From the NCBI RefSeq assembly GCF_003315035.1, contig NZ_QNRE01000013.1, forward strand, positions 85,801-149,800: a stretch of DNA of 64,000 nucleotides. Reading direction: 5' to 3'. This document shows positions 16,916-26,182 of the stretch, piece by piece. The notes below the pieces were generated by a model. It searched no databases, was not told the DNA's origin, and was given only the letters and a program-made list of their open reading frames with translations. Made by a program: the position numbers and the translations under genes. This DNA is from Nocardia puris (GTDB taxonomy: Bacteria; Actinomycetota; Actinomycetes; Mycobacteriales; Mycobacteriaceae). Positions within the stretch are counted from its first letter, which is position 1, and each line of letters opens with the position of its first letter.

Positions 16916-17995
16916 TCATACTCCGCGTTCGCCGGTCGCGCGCGAGGTATCGGCGTATTGGACGACCAGGAGTCGATCACCGGCTCGCAGGGGCCCGATC
17001 TCATGCGAACCCACCCTCAGCAAACGCTCGGCACGGACGACGCCGAGGACTGTGTCGTCCGAATTGTCCACCGAATCGCCGATTTCGCCCGGTTCGACAG
17101 GCCTGCCTCCCAGAGCGAGCCCGGAGGCGGGCGTCAGCAGGTCCTCGATGATCTGGACCGCGTGCGGGTTGGATATCGCCACCCCCAGCAGGCGACCCGC
17201 GGTTTCGGAACCCACTACCACGGCGTCGGCGCCGGCCCGTCGCAAGTGACGGGCGCTCTCCGCGTGGCGCACCACCGACACCAGCCGCGCGGTGACGGTC
17301 AATTGCCGCGCCGTCAACGTGATCAGCAAGGCGGTGTCGTCGCGATCGGGGCAAACGATCAGACTGCGAGCGGTGTCGGCGCCCGCGAGACGCAGCACTT
17401 CGATGGCCGCCGCGGAGCCGTGGATCGCGATCAATCCGCGCGCGGTCGCCCGTTCCACGGCATCGGGGTCGGGGTCGACGACCACGATTCGCGAGGGGTC
17501 GGCACCGTCGAGCATGATGGCATCGGCGGCGGCCCGGCCTTTCGTCCCGAAACCCGCGATGACGGTGTGATCGCGAATCCTCCCGCGCCACCGGTGGATT
17601 CGATACGCCGCGCGCGAGTTCTCGGTCAGGGCGACCAAAGTGGTGCCCACCAGCACAATCACGAAGAACAGGCGCAACGGGGTGACGACGAGGACGTTGA
17701 CGAGTCGCGCTCGCGGGGTGAACGGCGCGATCTCCCCGTAGCCGGTGGTCGACAGCGACACGGTCGAGTAGTAGGCCGCGTCCAGCAGGGACACGTGGTC
17801 GTCGTGGTCGGTGTAACCGTCGCGGTCGAGGTAGACGGCGAGGGTCGCGAGGCCCAGCGCGGCGAGCGCGTAACCGAGTCTGCGCACGATGGCGCGCACC
17901 GGATTGACTTGGGCATCCGGGATTCGCAGCAGCCCCTGCCCGGCGGTGAGGTCCGGGGCCGTCGTCCCGGGTCCGGACTCAGGGCGCCGAGACAC
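16916..17995 (-). CDS. Two-TM potassium channel with RCK (TrkA-N/TrkA-C) domains (359 aa)
   Basis: Kch/MthK-type K+ channel. Residues about 37-125 hold two membrane helices around a pore loop with the selectivity filter STTGYGEI. Residues about 140-265 form a TrkA-N (RCK) Rossmann domain, starting HTVIAGFGTKGRAAADAI, with an acidic nucleotide-binding residue in VVVDPDPDA. Residues about 285-355 look like a TrkA-C domain ending GPLRAGDRLLVVQYAD. It should gate K+ flux in response to nucleotide or ions. The start is GTG 17993-17995; the first 25 residues are poorly conserved, so a later GTG is possible. Located upstream of nhaA in the same direction, suggesting a monovalent-cation homeostasis pair. 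Confidence 0.9.
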   Translation of the reverse strand: MSRRPESGPGTTAPDLTAGQGLLRIPDAQVNPVRAIVRRLGYALAALGLATLAVYLDRDGYTDHDDHVSLLDAAYYSTVSLSTTGYGEIAPFTPRARLVNVLVVTPLRLFFVIVLVGTTLVALTENSRAAYRIHRWRGRIRDHTVIAGFGTKGRAAADAIMLDGADPSRIVVVDPDPDAVERATARGLIAIHGSAAAIEVLRLAGADTARSLIVCPDRDDTALLITLTARQLTVTARLVSVVRHAESARHLRRAGADAVVVGSETAGRLLGVAISNPHAVQIIEDLLTPASGLALGGRPVEPGEIGDSVDNSDDTVLGVVRAERLLRVGSHEIGPLRAGDRLLVVQYADTSRATGERGV

Positions 17996-18233
17996 GGCTG
18001 CCGAGAGGTGGTTCGGCCGATCCCGCGTGGACCCCGTCGTACCGTGGCCCCCAGGCCCGGGCGATACCGCCGTGGCGCACGCGCACCTCCCTCGATCGGT
18101 CTCGGTTGTTCGTTCTCGCGCAGAACCTCGCCGACCAGGCTTCCCGGCACACCGGAGGCGACGCTACCGCAACACTGACGCTTTCGCGCGTAAGGATGGC
18201 GTAAGGAAACCGCCCCGGCGACGAACGCCGTTG

Positions 18234-18722
18234 TCACCGATCGCGACTGGGCCGCTGGGCGTGCCATCGATCGAACATGACGGGCAACTCGGCGGCGAAG
18301 AATTCGAAGAAGTCGCGCATGTCGGCCAGCCGGTGCCCCGCATCGGTGTCCGCGCCCACGAGTCCGATGCCCTCCGAGGCGGTTTCCGCCCACATCTTCA
18401 TCAGGCGGTCTCGTTTGACGAAGCTGGCGTACCAGAGGTCGTCGTACAGGCGGTAGCTGTCCCGGCGCTGCCCGGGGACGCGTTCCCTGGCGACGATGCC
18501 GACCTGGTCGAGGTAGCGCACCGCACCCGAGACCGCGGCCGGGCTGATCGACAGCGTCTCGGCCAGCTCCGCCGCGGTGAGCCGGCCGCTGTCGGCGACG
18601 ATCATGGCGGCGAAGACCCGCGCCGGCGTGCGCGGCCACCCCATCTCGGCCAGACCGAGGGCCAGTTTCTCGATGAACCGCACCCGGTCGTCGGAGGTAG
18701 GTGAGCCCGTGTCGTCCGCCAT
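18234..18722 (-). CDS. GbsR/MarR-type winged-helix regulator, copy 2 (162 aa)
   Basis: DNA-binding regulator with a winged helix in the first half: TPARVFAAMIVADSGRLTAAEL, then the recognition helix in ISPAAVSGAVRYLDQVGIV and a wing around RRDSYRLYDD. The C-terminal helical half likely supports dimerisation. It is 162 aa, the same length as its upstream neighbour, and the two align over their whole length, so they are tandem duplicates. I used ATG 18720-18722, preceded by AAAGG; a TTG at 18738-18740 overlapping the upstream stop is possible. The pair is divergent from the ABC exporter genes, so local control of those is likely. Confidence 0.87.
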   Translation of the reverse strand: MADDTGSPTSDDRVRFIEKLALGLAEMGWPRTPARVFAAMIVADSGRLTAAELAETLSISPAAVSGAVRYLDQVGIVARERVPGQRRDSYRLYDDLWYASFVKRDRLMKMWAETASEGIGLVGADTDAGHRLADMRDFFEFFAAELPVMFDRWHAQRPSRDR

Positions 18723-18736
18723 GCCAGCGCCTTTCG

Positions 18737-19225
18737 TCAACCGGGTGTGTCAGTGAACAGTTCCGCGCGCCGCCGTTGCCAGCGGCGCATCGCGTCGGGG
18801 ACCTCCGCCCGCATGAAACGGTAGTACTCCAGCGTCTCGCGTACCCGCTGGCCACCCGGTCGCGCGTGGTCGAGAAGTTCCACCCCGTCGCTCAAGAAAC
18901 GGATCGAACGATCGAGCGCCTCTTGGCGGTGCATGGTGATGGCGTACCAGACGTCGTCGTCGTACACGCGGTAGGTGTCGGTGCGCGCGCCAGGCTCACG
19001 CTCGCGACCCAGCAAACCGATCTGCACCAGGTGGCGTACCGCACCCGAAATGGCGGCGGCGCTGACCCGCAGCCCCGTGGCCAGCTCCTGCGCGGTGTAG
19101 CGGTCGGCGTCATCAGCCAGGACGTACGCGAACACCCGGGCGGACATCCGCGGCATGCCCGATTCGGTGAGCAGCAGCGCGAACTGCTCCACGAAGCGGA
19201 GGACGGCCTCCTCCTGCTGGTCCAC
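18737..19225 (-). CDS. GbsR/MarR-type winged-helix regulator, copy 1 (162 aa)
   Basis: Paralogue of the downstream regulator. The winged-helix region runs SARVFAYVLADDADRYTAQEL, then VSAAAISGAVRHLVQIGLL, with a wing around TDTYRVYDDDVWY. I chose GTG 19223-19225 because GGAGG lies exactly 7 nt upstream; this gives 162 aa, matching its neighbour. A longer frame from 19288 would run into the operator palindrome and the promoter, so it is rejected. Divergent from the exporter genes with a 95-nt gap that holds a 16-bp palindrome. Expected to repress the exporters and probably itself; the inducing ligand is unknown. Confidence 0.88.
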   Translation of the reverse strand: MDQQEEAVLRFVEQFALLLTESGMPRMSARVFAYVLADDADRYTAQELATGLRVSAAAISGAVRHLVQIGLLGREREPGARTDTYRVYDDDVWYAITMHRQEALDRSIRFLSDGVELLDHARPGGQRVRETLEYYRFMRAEVPDAMRRWQRRRAELFTDTPG

Positions 19226-19283
19226 GCTTGCGCCTCCGTCCCGATCCACCGATGCGTGCAGGTACATCATACAGTTCAGATAG

Positions 19284-19299
19284 TTCACAAATTCGTGAA
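19284..19299. promoter_or_regulatory. 16-bp palindromic operator between regulators and exporter genes
   Basis: TTCACAAATTCGTGAA is an inverted repeat with a single mismatched pair (TTCAC arms around an AATT centre). It sits 22 nt before the exporter ATG at 19321 and 59 nt before the regulator GTG at 19225, in a short AT-rich gap within GC-rich DNA. Its size and place fit an operator for the adjacent GbsR/MarR proteins. Binding is inferred. Confidence 0.6.
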
Positions 19300-19320
19300 A
19301 AGACTGTAGCGTTGACTCTC

Positions 19321-20235
19321 ATGGATACCGCGATCGCAATCTCCGGATTGCACAAGTCCTTTGGTTCGACGGTGGCCCTCGACGGACTCGATCTCGACGT
19401 CGCTCGTGGCGAAGTGCACGGCTTCCTCGGCCCCAACGGGGCGGGCAAGACCACGACCATCCGCACCCTGCTCGGCCTGTTGCGGCCGACCTCCGGATCG
19501 GTGAACTTACTCGGCGGCGACCCGTGGGCGGACGCGGTCGCACTGCACCGCAAGCTGGCGTACGTTCCCGGAGACGTCGAGCTCTGGCCGAACCTCACCG
19601 GCGGTGAGGCGATCGACCTGTTCGGCAGGCTGCGCGGCGGGCAGAACGCGGCGCGACGCGAGGAGCTGATCGAGCGCTTCGACCTCGACCCCACCAAGAA
19701 GGGCCGCACCTACTCCAAGGGCAATCGGCAGAAGGTGGCGCTGATCGCCGCGCTCTCTGCCGAGGTCGAGCTGTATCTGCTCGACGAACCTACCGCGGGC
19801 CTCGACCCGTTGATGGAGGTGGTGTTCCAGGACGTGGTGCACGAGTTGAAGACCGCCGGTGCCACGGTTCTGCTGTCCAGCCACATTCTCGCCCAGGTCG
19901 AGAAGCTCGCCGACCGGGTCAGCATCATCCGGCGCGGGCGCACGGTGCAGTCGGGAACCCTCGCCGAGATGCGGCATCTCACCCGCACCTCCGTCGAGGC
20001 GGTCACCGCGCGCCCGGTGGAGAACCTGGACGCACTCGCGGGGGTGTACGGCGTCGTGACGGAGGACGACCGTATCCGCTTCGACGTCGACGGCGCCGCG
20101 CTCGACGAGGCGATCGCACGACTCGGTGCGGCCGGCATCCGGTCGCTGACCAGCCATCCCCCGACTCTCGAGGAACTCATGCTGCGCCACTACGGTGACG
20201 AACTCGCCGCGAGTGGCAACGGAGCGGGCAAATGA
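19321..20235 (+). CDS. ABC transporter ATP-binding protein, exporter pair 1 (304 aa)
   Basis: DrrA-like ATPase of an ABC-2 exporter. Walker A is GPNGAGKTTT, the signature motif is the YSKGNRQKV variant of LSGGQ, Walker B is LYLLDEPTAGLD and the switch His is in LLSSHIL. The C-terminal about 80 residues match the DrrA-type extension. The ATG at 19321 has no clear ribosome site and lies just after the operator, so translation may be leaderless or weakly initiated. The stop overlaps the permease start (ATGA). Expected substrate is a hydrophobic or peptide-type compound by analogy with drug and polyketide exporters; not determinable here. Confidence 0.93.
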   Translation: MDTAIAISGLHKSFGSTVALDGLDLDVARGEVHGFLGPNGAGKTTTIRTLLGLLRPTSGSVNLLGGDPWADAVALHRKLAYVPGDVELWPNLTGGEAIDLFGRLRGGQNAARREELIERFDLDPTKKGRTYSKGNRQKVALIAALSAEVELYLLDEPTAGLDPLMEVVFQDVVHELKTAGATVLLSSHILAQVEKLADRVSIIRRGRTVQSGTLAEMRHLTRTSVEAVTARPVENLDALAGVYGVVTEDDRIRFDVDGAALDEAIARLGAAGIRSLTSHPPTLEELMLRHYGDELAASGNGAGK

Positions 20236-21884
20236 CCACCACCTTCGCACCCGGCGCGGCACGGCGCAGGCTCCCCACCGAGGAGGAAGCGCTGACCGGC
20301 ACGGTCGTGCTCGTCCGGTTCGCGCTGCGCCGCGACCGCGTGAAGCTGCCCGCGTGGATCGCCGGCATCGCGTTCATGGGCTTGTACTACGCCGCGGCAC
20401 TTCCCCAGATCTACCGCACCGACGAGGACTTGCGCGCGGTCGGTCGGTTCGGCCAGGGCGTGGTCGGAGCATTGGTTTCCGGGCCCGGCTACGGTCTGTC
20501 CGATCCCAGCGTGGAATCCGTGATCGTCGGCATCTACGGGCTGTACTTCCTGCTGCTCGCCGCCCTCATGAACATCCTGCTGGTCTCGCGGCACACGCGC
20601 GTGGAGGAACAGAGCGGCCGGGCCGAACTGGTGCGCGCCGACGTCGTCGGTCGCCACGCCCAGCTCACCGCCGCCCTGCTGGTCGCGGCGCTCGCGAACG
20701 CGCTGCTGGCCCTTGCGATCGCGGCGGTCTTCCCACTCACCGGCGCGTCGGGCGCGGACGCCCTGCTCTTCGGCGCCGGCGTCGGCGCGGTGGGACTGGT
20801 GTTCGCGGCCATCACCGCCGTCACCGTGCAGATCACCGAATACTCGCGCGCGGCAGCCGGTTTGGCGGGAGCGGCGCTCGGGGGCGCCTACGTGATCCGC
20901 GCCGCCGGTGACGCACTGCGCGAAGGCGGCAGTGCTCTGTCGTGGTTGTCGCCGCTGGCCTGGTCGCAGCAGACGCGCGCCTATGCCGACGGGCGCTGGT
21001 GGCCACTGGCATTGTCGGTGGCGCTCGCCCTCGGCGCTGCGGCGCTGGCGTACGCCCTGTCGCGCAGGCGCGATCTGGGCGCGGGTCTGGTGCCCCCGCG
21101 GCCCGGGTCGCCGACTGCGGCGCGGTGGCTGAATTCCCCTGTCGCGCTGGCCTTCCGGTTGCAGCGTGCCAGCTTGTTCGGATGGGGAGCCGCGCTGGCC
21201 GCCGGCGGCGCGCTCTACGGCGGCATCGGCGACGCCGTCGTCGACTCGTTCGACGATCTGCCCGAGGAAGTCGTCGCCGTCATGGGCGGGGACGCGAGCC
21301 GAATGCTCGACGGATACGTCGGCACCATGGCGCTGTTCGACGCTCTGCTGGTTGCCGTCTTCGCGATTCTCGCCGTACAGGGCCTACGCACCGAGGAGAC
21401 GAAGGGGCGAGCCGAGCCGGTACTGGCCACCGCGGTCTCCCGCCGGAGCTGGTTCACCTCCCATCTCCTGGTCACCGCCGCCGGAGTCGTCACACTCCTG
21501 CTGGTCACCGGTGCGGTACTGGGCTCGAGCATCGCGCTGTCGGTCGGCGACGCGGACTACCTGTGGGAGGCCATCGCGGCCCATGTGGTGTACGCGCCCG
21601 CCGTCCTGCTGATCGCGGGTGTGGCCGCGCTGCTCTACGGTGTCGCCCCGGCGGGCATCGGAGTGACGTGGGCGCTGCTCGGCTTCGGCATGATTCTCGG
21701 GTTCTTCGGACCGATCATGGACCTGCCCGCCTGGGTGTCCGGCCTCTCGCCGCTCGAGCACGTCGCGCGGCTGCCGATGGAGCCGATGCGGTGGCAGGGG
21801 CCGCTGACCCTGACGGCGCTCGCCGCGGCCGCCGCGGCGGCGGGTCGCGCCGGGTTCGGCCGACGAGACCTGGACATGAAGTAG
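20232..21884 (+). CDS. ABC-2 exporter permease, pair 1 (550 aa)
   Basis: Large integral membrane partner of the preceding ATPase, similar in plan to tetronasin/polyketide-antibiotic exporter permeases. It has about twelve hydrophobic segments in two six-helix halves, separated by a cytoplasmic region near residues 275-305. Each half has the family R-x-E-E..GRAE/R element on a cytoplasmic loop: RVEEQSGRAELVRADVVGR in the first and RTEETKGRAEPVLATAVSRR in the second. It starts by ATGA overlap with the ATPase gene, so the two are co-translated. Followed after 85 nt by the second exporter pair. Confidence 0.92.
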   Translation: MTTTFAPGAARRRLPTEEEALTGTVVLVRFALRRDRVKLPAWIAGIAFMGLYYAAALPQIYRTDEDLRAVGRFGQGVVGALVSGPGYGLSDPSVESVIVGIYGLYFLLLAALMNILLVSRHTRVEEQSGRAELVRADVVGRHAQLTAALLVAALANALLALAIAAVFPLTGASGADALLFGAGVGAVGLVFAAITAVTVQITEYSRAAAGLAGAALGGAYVIRAAGDALREGGSALSWLSPLAWSQQTRAYADGRWWPLALSVALALGAAALAYALSRRRDLGAGLVPPRPGSPTAARWLNSPVALAFRLQRASLFGWGAALAAGGALYGGIGDAVVDSFDDLPEEVVAVMGGDASRMLDGYVGTMALFDALLVAVFAILAVQGLRTEETKGRAEPVLATAVSRRSWFTSHLLVTAAGVVTLLLVTGAVLGSSIALSVGDADYLWEAIAAHVVYAPAVLLIAGVAALLYGVAPAGIGVTWALLGFGMILGFFGPIMDLPAWVSGLSPLEHVARLPMEPMRWQGPLTLTALAAAAAAAGRAGFGRRDLDMK

Positions 21885-21969
21885 CCCGTCGAACCAGCCT
21901 GTCCGCTCGGCCGAGCGGACGCGCACCACGCCACCTCGTCCGACGTCACCTTCCATCGAAAGGACCGCC

Positions 21970-22884
21970 GTGGCCATCGATCCGAGCAAGACCACATCGG
22001 CCGACGCCGTCAGCGTCGAGCACGTGAGCAAACGCTTCGGCCGGACTGTCGCGCTGGACGACGTCACCTTCCGGGTGCGACCGGGTGAGGTGTTCGGCTT
22101 CCTCGGCCCCAACGGCGCGGGTAAGTCGACCACGCTCCGGGTGGTGCTGGGGCTCATCCGCCCGGACCGAGGCGCGGTCCGTGTGTTCGGCGTGGACGCC
22201 GGAGACGTCCGTATGGCGCACCGGCTGCTCGCGTACGTGCCCGCCGATGTCGCGCTGTGGCCGCGGCTCACCGGCGCCGAAACCCTGGAGCTGCTCGCCC
22301 GGGTCGGCCCGGATGTCGACGTCCGGTATCGGGACCAGCTGATCGATCGGTTCGCCCTCGACGTGGACAAGCCCGGCCACGCCTACTCCACCGGGAACCG
22401 GCAGAAGGTCGCCCTCGTGGCGGCGTTCGCCACCCGCGCGCCGCTGCTGGTGCTGGACGAGCCCACCAGCGGCCTCGACCCGCTGATGGAGCGGGAGTTC
22501 CGGCACTGCCTGAGCGAAGCCCGCGACCGCGGTCAGACCGTGTTCCTCAGCTCCCATCAGCTCGCCGAGGTCGAAGCGGTGTGCGACCGCGTCGCGATCC
22601 TGCGGAGCGGGCGGCTGGTGGAGATCGCGGGGCTGCCCGAACTGCGTGAACTGCGCCGCACCGTCGTTGAGGTCACCTACCGCGGCAGCGCGCCGCGACT
22701 GGCGGACTCGCACGGCGTACAGGACGTGGAACAGCTCGATGAGGACCGGCTGCGGTTCACCCTCCACGGACCACCGGCGCCTATGCTGCGCGCACTCGCC
22801 GACACCGAGGTCACCGCCCTGTCGCTGCGTGAACCGGGGCTGGAAGAGATCTTTCTCGGCTACTACGGTCAGGCGCGCCCATGA
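21970..22884 (+). CDS. ABC transporter ATP-binding protein, exporter pair 2 (304 aa)
   Basis: Second DrrA-like ATPase, the same length as the first and clearly related. It has Walker A GPNGAGKSTT, the signature variant YSTGNRQKV, Walker B LLVLDEPTSGLD and the switch His in LSSHQL. The start is GTG 21970-21972 with AAAGGA 6 nt upstream. The stop overlaps the next permease (ATGA). The gene order ATPase-permease-ATPase-permease, with two different regulators upstream, suggests duplication of a whole module followed by divergence. Confidence 0.93.
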   Translation: MAIDPSKTTSADAVSVEHVSKRFGRTVALDDVTFRVRPGEVFGFLGPNGAGKSTTLRVVLGLIRPDRGAVRVFGVDAGDVRMAHRLLAYVPADVALWPRLTGAETLELLARVGPDVDVRYRDQLIDRFALDVDKPGHAYSTGNRQKVALVAAFATRAPLLVLDEPTSGLDPLMEREFRHCLSEARDRGQTVFLSSHQLAEVEAVCDRVAILRSGRLVEIAGLPELRELRRTVVEVTYRGSAPRLADSHGVQDVEQLDEDRLRFTLHGPPAPMLRALADTEVTALSLREPGLEEIFLGYYGQARP

Positions 22885-24488
22885 CCGCCTCGGCACGGCT
22901 CGGCGATCCGGTTCGGGCGGTGATCGGCGCGTGCATGCGGCAAGTTTGGGTGAGCACGTCGCTGGTCACGGTCGTCGCCGCGGGAATGTCGGCGCTCGTC
23001 GCGGCCCAGTATCGAACCACCTTCGCCGAAGCGCTGGATCAGAACTCGATCCGGGCGCTGGCCGACAACCCGGCGATCCGCACCCTGTTCGGCGCACCGC
23101 TGGCCCTGGACGACCCCGGCGGGTTCACCGTCTGGCGCACCGGTACGCCACTACTCGTGCTGGTCGCGGTCTGGGCACTGCTCGTAGGCACCAGGATCAG
23201 CCGCGGTGAGGAAGCGGCCGGGCGCTGGGAACTGCTGGCCGGTGGCCGGGTACGCCTCACCGATCTCGTCCGCGCGTGTCTGATCACCCTGACCATCGCC
23301 GCGTCGGTGATCGCGATCGCCGTCGCCACGGCGCTCGTCGCGGCCGGCACCGACGCCACCGGCGCCCTTATCCATGCGGCCGGGATGTTCGGCACCGCCC
23401 TCACTTTCGCCGCGCTCGGACTGCTCGCCGCGCAGCTGTTCGCCGCCCGCACCGCGGCCGTCACCGCCCTCGCCGCCGTCGTGGGCACGAGCTTGCTCGT
23501 CCGGATGCTCGCCGACGGGATTCCCGCCGCGGCGTGGGCCGGGTGGCTGTCGCCCTTCGGGCTCCACGCGCTCTCGGCACCCTACGCGGGGAATCGGTAC
23601 GCACCCGTGGTCCTGCTGATCGTCGCGGGTATCGCGGCCGCGGCCGCGGCCATGTTCATCGCCCGGCGGCGCGATCTCGGCGGCGGCGTGATCGCACTGT
23701 CCGGCACCCGGCCGCCCAGGACGCGTCTACTCGGCTCACTCACCGGATTCGCGCTGCGCCGCGCCCTCGCACCCACCACCGCGTGGGCGATCGGGGTCGC
23801 AGTGTACTTCGGCCTGGTCGGCGTGCTCATCGCCTCGATCGTGACCTTCCTGGGCGAGAACCCGCGCTTCGCCGAACTCGCCGCCGACGCTGGATTCGCC
23901 GGGCTGGACTCAGCCACCGGGCTCGCCGCGGCGATGTTCGGTCTTCTCGCCGTCGCCGTAGGCCTCTACGCGGTCACTCGCGTGGCCGTCCTGGCCGACG
24001 ACGAGAAGGCGCGCCGCTGGACGACTGTCTACTCGCTGCCTGTGGGCCGTCCGCACGTCGTCGGCGCCGAGCTCCTGGTCACCGCCATCGGCGTCGTCGC
24101 GCTTCTGCTGACCGCGGCACTGAGCATGTGGGTGGGGGCAGGAGTGGCCGGGACTTCGCTGACGTCGGGTGACGCGCTCGCCGGCGCACTCAACACCGCC
24201 CCGGTCGCCTGGCTCGGACTCGGTGCCGCGACCGCCGCGTACGGCTGGTACCCGAGAGCCGCCGCCGCCGTCGGCGCGCTGCCCGTAGTCGGCGGCTTCC
24301 TCTACGACGTCCTCGCTCACAGCATCGACGCGCCCGCCTGGGCGCGGGCGGTCACCCCGTTCGCGCACTTGGCGGCCGTGCCCGACGATGCGCCGGAGTG
24401 GATCGCCACCCTGTCCTTGACCGCCGTCGCCGCGGCGCTGACGATCCTCGGGCTGATCGGCCACCACCGTCGCGACCTGCACACCTGA
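22881..24488 (+). CDS. ABC-2 exporter permease, pair 2 (535 aa)
   Basis: Membrane partner of the second ATPase. It has the same two-halves layout as the permease at 20232-21884. The cytoplasmic SRGEEAAGRWELLAGGRVR element in the first half and the ADDEKARRWTTVYSLPVGR element in the second replace the GRAE elements of the first permease, so the two exporters have diverged where they would contact the ATPase. Start by ATGA overlap. It is the last gene of the exporter operon; 330 nt without a gene follow. Confidence 0.92.
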   Translation: MTASARLGDPVRAVIGACMRQVWVSTSLVTVVAAGMSALVAAQYRTTFAEALDQNSIRALADNPAIRTLFGAPLALDDPGGFTVWRTGTPLLVLVAVWALLVGTRISRGEEAAGRWELLAGGRVRLTDLVRACLITLTIAASVIAIAVATALVAAGTDATGALIHAAGMFGTALTFAALGLLAAQLFAARTAAVTALAAVVGTSLLVRMLADGIPAAAWAGWLSPFGLHALSAPYAGNRYAPVVLLIVAGIAAAAAAMFIARRRDLGGGVIALSGTRPPRTRLLGSLTGFALRRALAPTTAWAIGVAVYFGLVGVLIASIVTFLGENPRFAELAADAGFAGLDSATGLAAAMFGLLAVAVGLYAVTRVAVLADDEKARRWTTVYSLPVGRPHVVGAELLVTAIGVVALLLTAALSMWVGAGVAGTSLTSGDALAGALNTAPVAWLGLGAATAAYGWYPRAAAAVGALPVVGGFLYDVLAHSIDAPAWARAVTPFAHLAAVPDDAPEWIATLSLTAVAAALTILGLIGHHRRDLHT

Positions 24489-24818
24489 TCACCCGCAACA
24501 GAATGGCTCGTGGGAGCGGACCATGTCGCGGATCACCGGGACCGGCACGGTGCCGTTCGGTCACATCGGCCGTGGTCGGCAGATCTGCCGCCGGGAGCGA
24601 CCGAAGGGGTGCGGGTACGGCGGACGGGCCGCTCAGCGCGGGTTTTCCCTGACCGGGGCTACATCTGGCGAATGATCCGGTGTGCGTCTCGCGGGCGATG
24701 CCCAGCGGCCGTCCGGCGAATTACCGTTCGGTCGATGGAGACTGCGGGCCCGCGTCCGATATCCCCGCTCGACCGGGCGACCGGGGAGTCTCGTGTTGAC
24801 GACAGTGGAGAAGAGTTC
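24489..24818. other. Intergenic region, no gene seen
   Basis: No ORF with codon bias and ribosome site was found in these 330 bases. They separate the exporter operon from the S12 lipoprotein gene and should carry that gene's promoter. TTGACG at about 24796 could be a -35 element, but no matching -10 was found before the start codon. Confidence 0.4.
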
Positions 24819-25976
24819 ATGGCATCTATGGCGTTTCGTCGCATCATGCCGCTCATCGCGGTCATCGGCTTGGCAGGCGGGGCGGTGGCCTGTGATGCGA
24901 GTCCGGCATCGCCATCTCGCGGGCCGCTGTCGGACACCGCGCGCGCGGCGGTGCGGCAGGTGCTGGACGCCGCGGTAGAAGCCGGAATCCCGGGGGTTCA
25001 GATCGTCGTCACACAGCAGGGGCGGGAGTGGAGCACGAGCGCAGGAGTCGGCGACCTCGCCACAGCGGCCCCGTTTCCCGCGGACGCGCACGTACGAATC
25101 GGCAGCAACACCAAGGCGTTCGTCGCCGCTGTCGTGCTGCAACTCGTGGCGGAGGGCTCGGTGGAGCTGGATGCACCCATCGCGCGCTATCTGCCCGGCG
25201 TCGTCGAGGGCGAGGGTATCGAAGGCGATCGCATCACCGTGCGAAACCTCATGCAACACACCAGCGGTTTGCCGGAGTATCTCGAATTGCCGGAGCTCCA
25301 GGGTGATTCGGATGACCTGCTGACCAGATACTTCGATACCGCCGACTTGGTCCGCCGCGCCATGGCCATGCCCGCGCGTTTCCGGCCGGGCGACCGAGCG
25401 GAGTACACCAACACCAACTACCTCGTAGTCGGCTTGCTGGTGGAGCGCGTGACCGGCCATACGATCGCCGACGAGGTCGCTCGCCGCATCACCGACCCGC
25501 TGGGGTTGCGCGAAACGTACTTCCCCGCCGCCGGTGATACTGGAATCCGCAGCCCGCATCCACAAGGCTACGAACAGGTCGGTGGAAGACCCCTCGACCT
25601 GACACATTTCGACCCGTCTTGGGCCGGCAGCGCGGGCGCACTGATCTCCACCGGATCCGAGACCAACCGATTCTTCACCGCCTTGCTGACCGGAAGCCTG
25701 GTGGCGCCGAACCAACTCGCCGACATGCGCGCCGACCCTCGCCCGCTGACCAACCGTCCCGGCTACGCGTATGGTCTGGGCTTGTCCCGTCTCCCGGTCC
25801 CGTGCGAGCTGGAAGTCTGGGGTCACGGCGGTTCCGTGCCCGGTTTCCGTACCTTCAACGGCGTCACGCCGACCGGCCGCGCGGTCACCGTCATCGCCAA
25901 TCTGCGCCCCGAGGACCCCGCCATCACCGCCACCGCCCAAAGGGTCTTCGACACCGCGATCTGCGTAGCCGACTGA
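24819..25976 (+). CDS. S12/class C beta-lactamase-fold serine hydrolase, probable lipoprotein (385 aa)
   Basis: Penicillin-binding-protein-like serine hydrolase (D,D-carboxypeptidase / AmpC / D-aminopeptidase superfamily). The three catalytic motifs are visible: S-x-x-K as SNTK (about residue 93), Y-x-N as YTNTN (about 195) and HGG as WGHGGSVPG (about 338). An N-terminal hydrophobic stretch ends GLAGGAVACD, a lipobox-like site, so membrane anchoring outside the cell is likely. The ATG at 24819 has GGAG 10 nt upstream and a second ATG three codons on. It is convergent with the NRPS and next to the exporters. Relatives of this fold cleave D-residue-containing peptides, including prodrug and resistance peptidases of NRP pathways; that role is only a hypothesis here. 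Confidence 0.88.
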   Translation: MASMAFRRIMPLIAVIGLAGGAVACDASPASPSRGPLSDTARAAVRQVLDAAVEAGIPGVQIVVTQQGREWSTSAGVGDLATAAPFPADAHVRIGSNTKAFVAAVVLQLVAEGSVELDAPIARYLPGVVEGEGIEGDRITVRNLMQHTSGLPEYLELPELQGDSDDLLTRYFDTADLVRRAMAMPARFRPGDRAEYTNTNYLVVGLLVERVTGHTIADEVARRITDPLGLRETYFPAAGDTGIRSPHPQGYEQVGGRPLDLTHFDPSWAGSAGALISTGSETNRFFTALLTGSLVAPNQLADMRADPRPLTNRPGYAYGLGLSRLPVPCELEVWGHGGSVPGFRTFNGVTPTGRAVTVIANLRPEDPAITATAQRVFDTAICVAD

Positions 25977-26182
25977 CGGACGGCAAGGTGACCGTGACGT
26001 GACCAGGAGTTCTCGGATATCAGCCGACCGTCACCAGGGCGGGCCGCCGCTTCTCACGCGGGCTCCGGCCGCGCTTCCCGCCGATGTCCGGCGACTGACG
26101 CGAGACGCGGCCGGGGCGTCGGCGCGCAGCGCGCGTCGCGGTCACCACGCCGATCCGGCCTCGGCGCGGGCGGACCGGTCGT

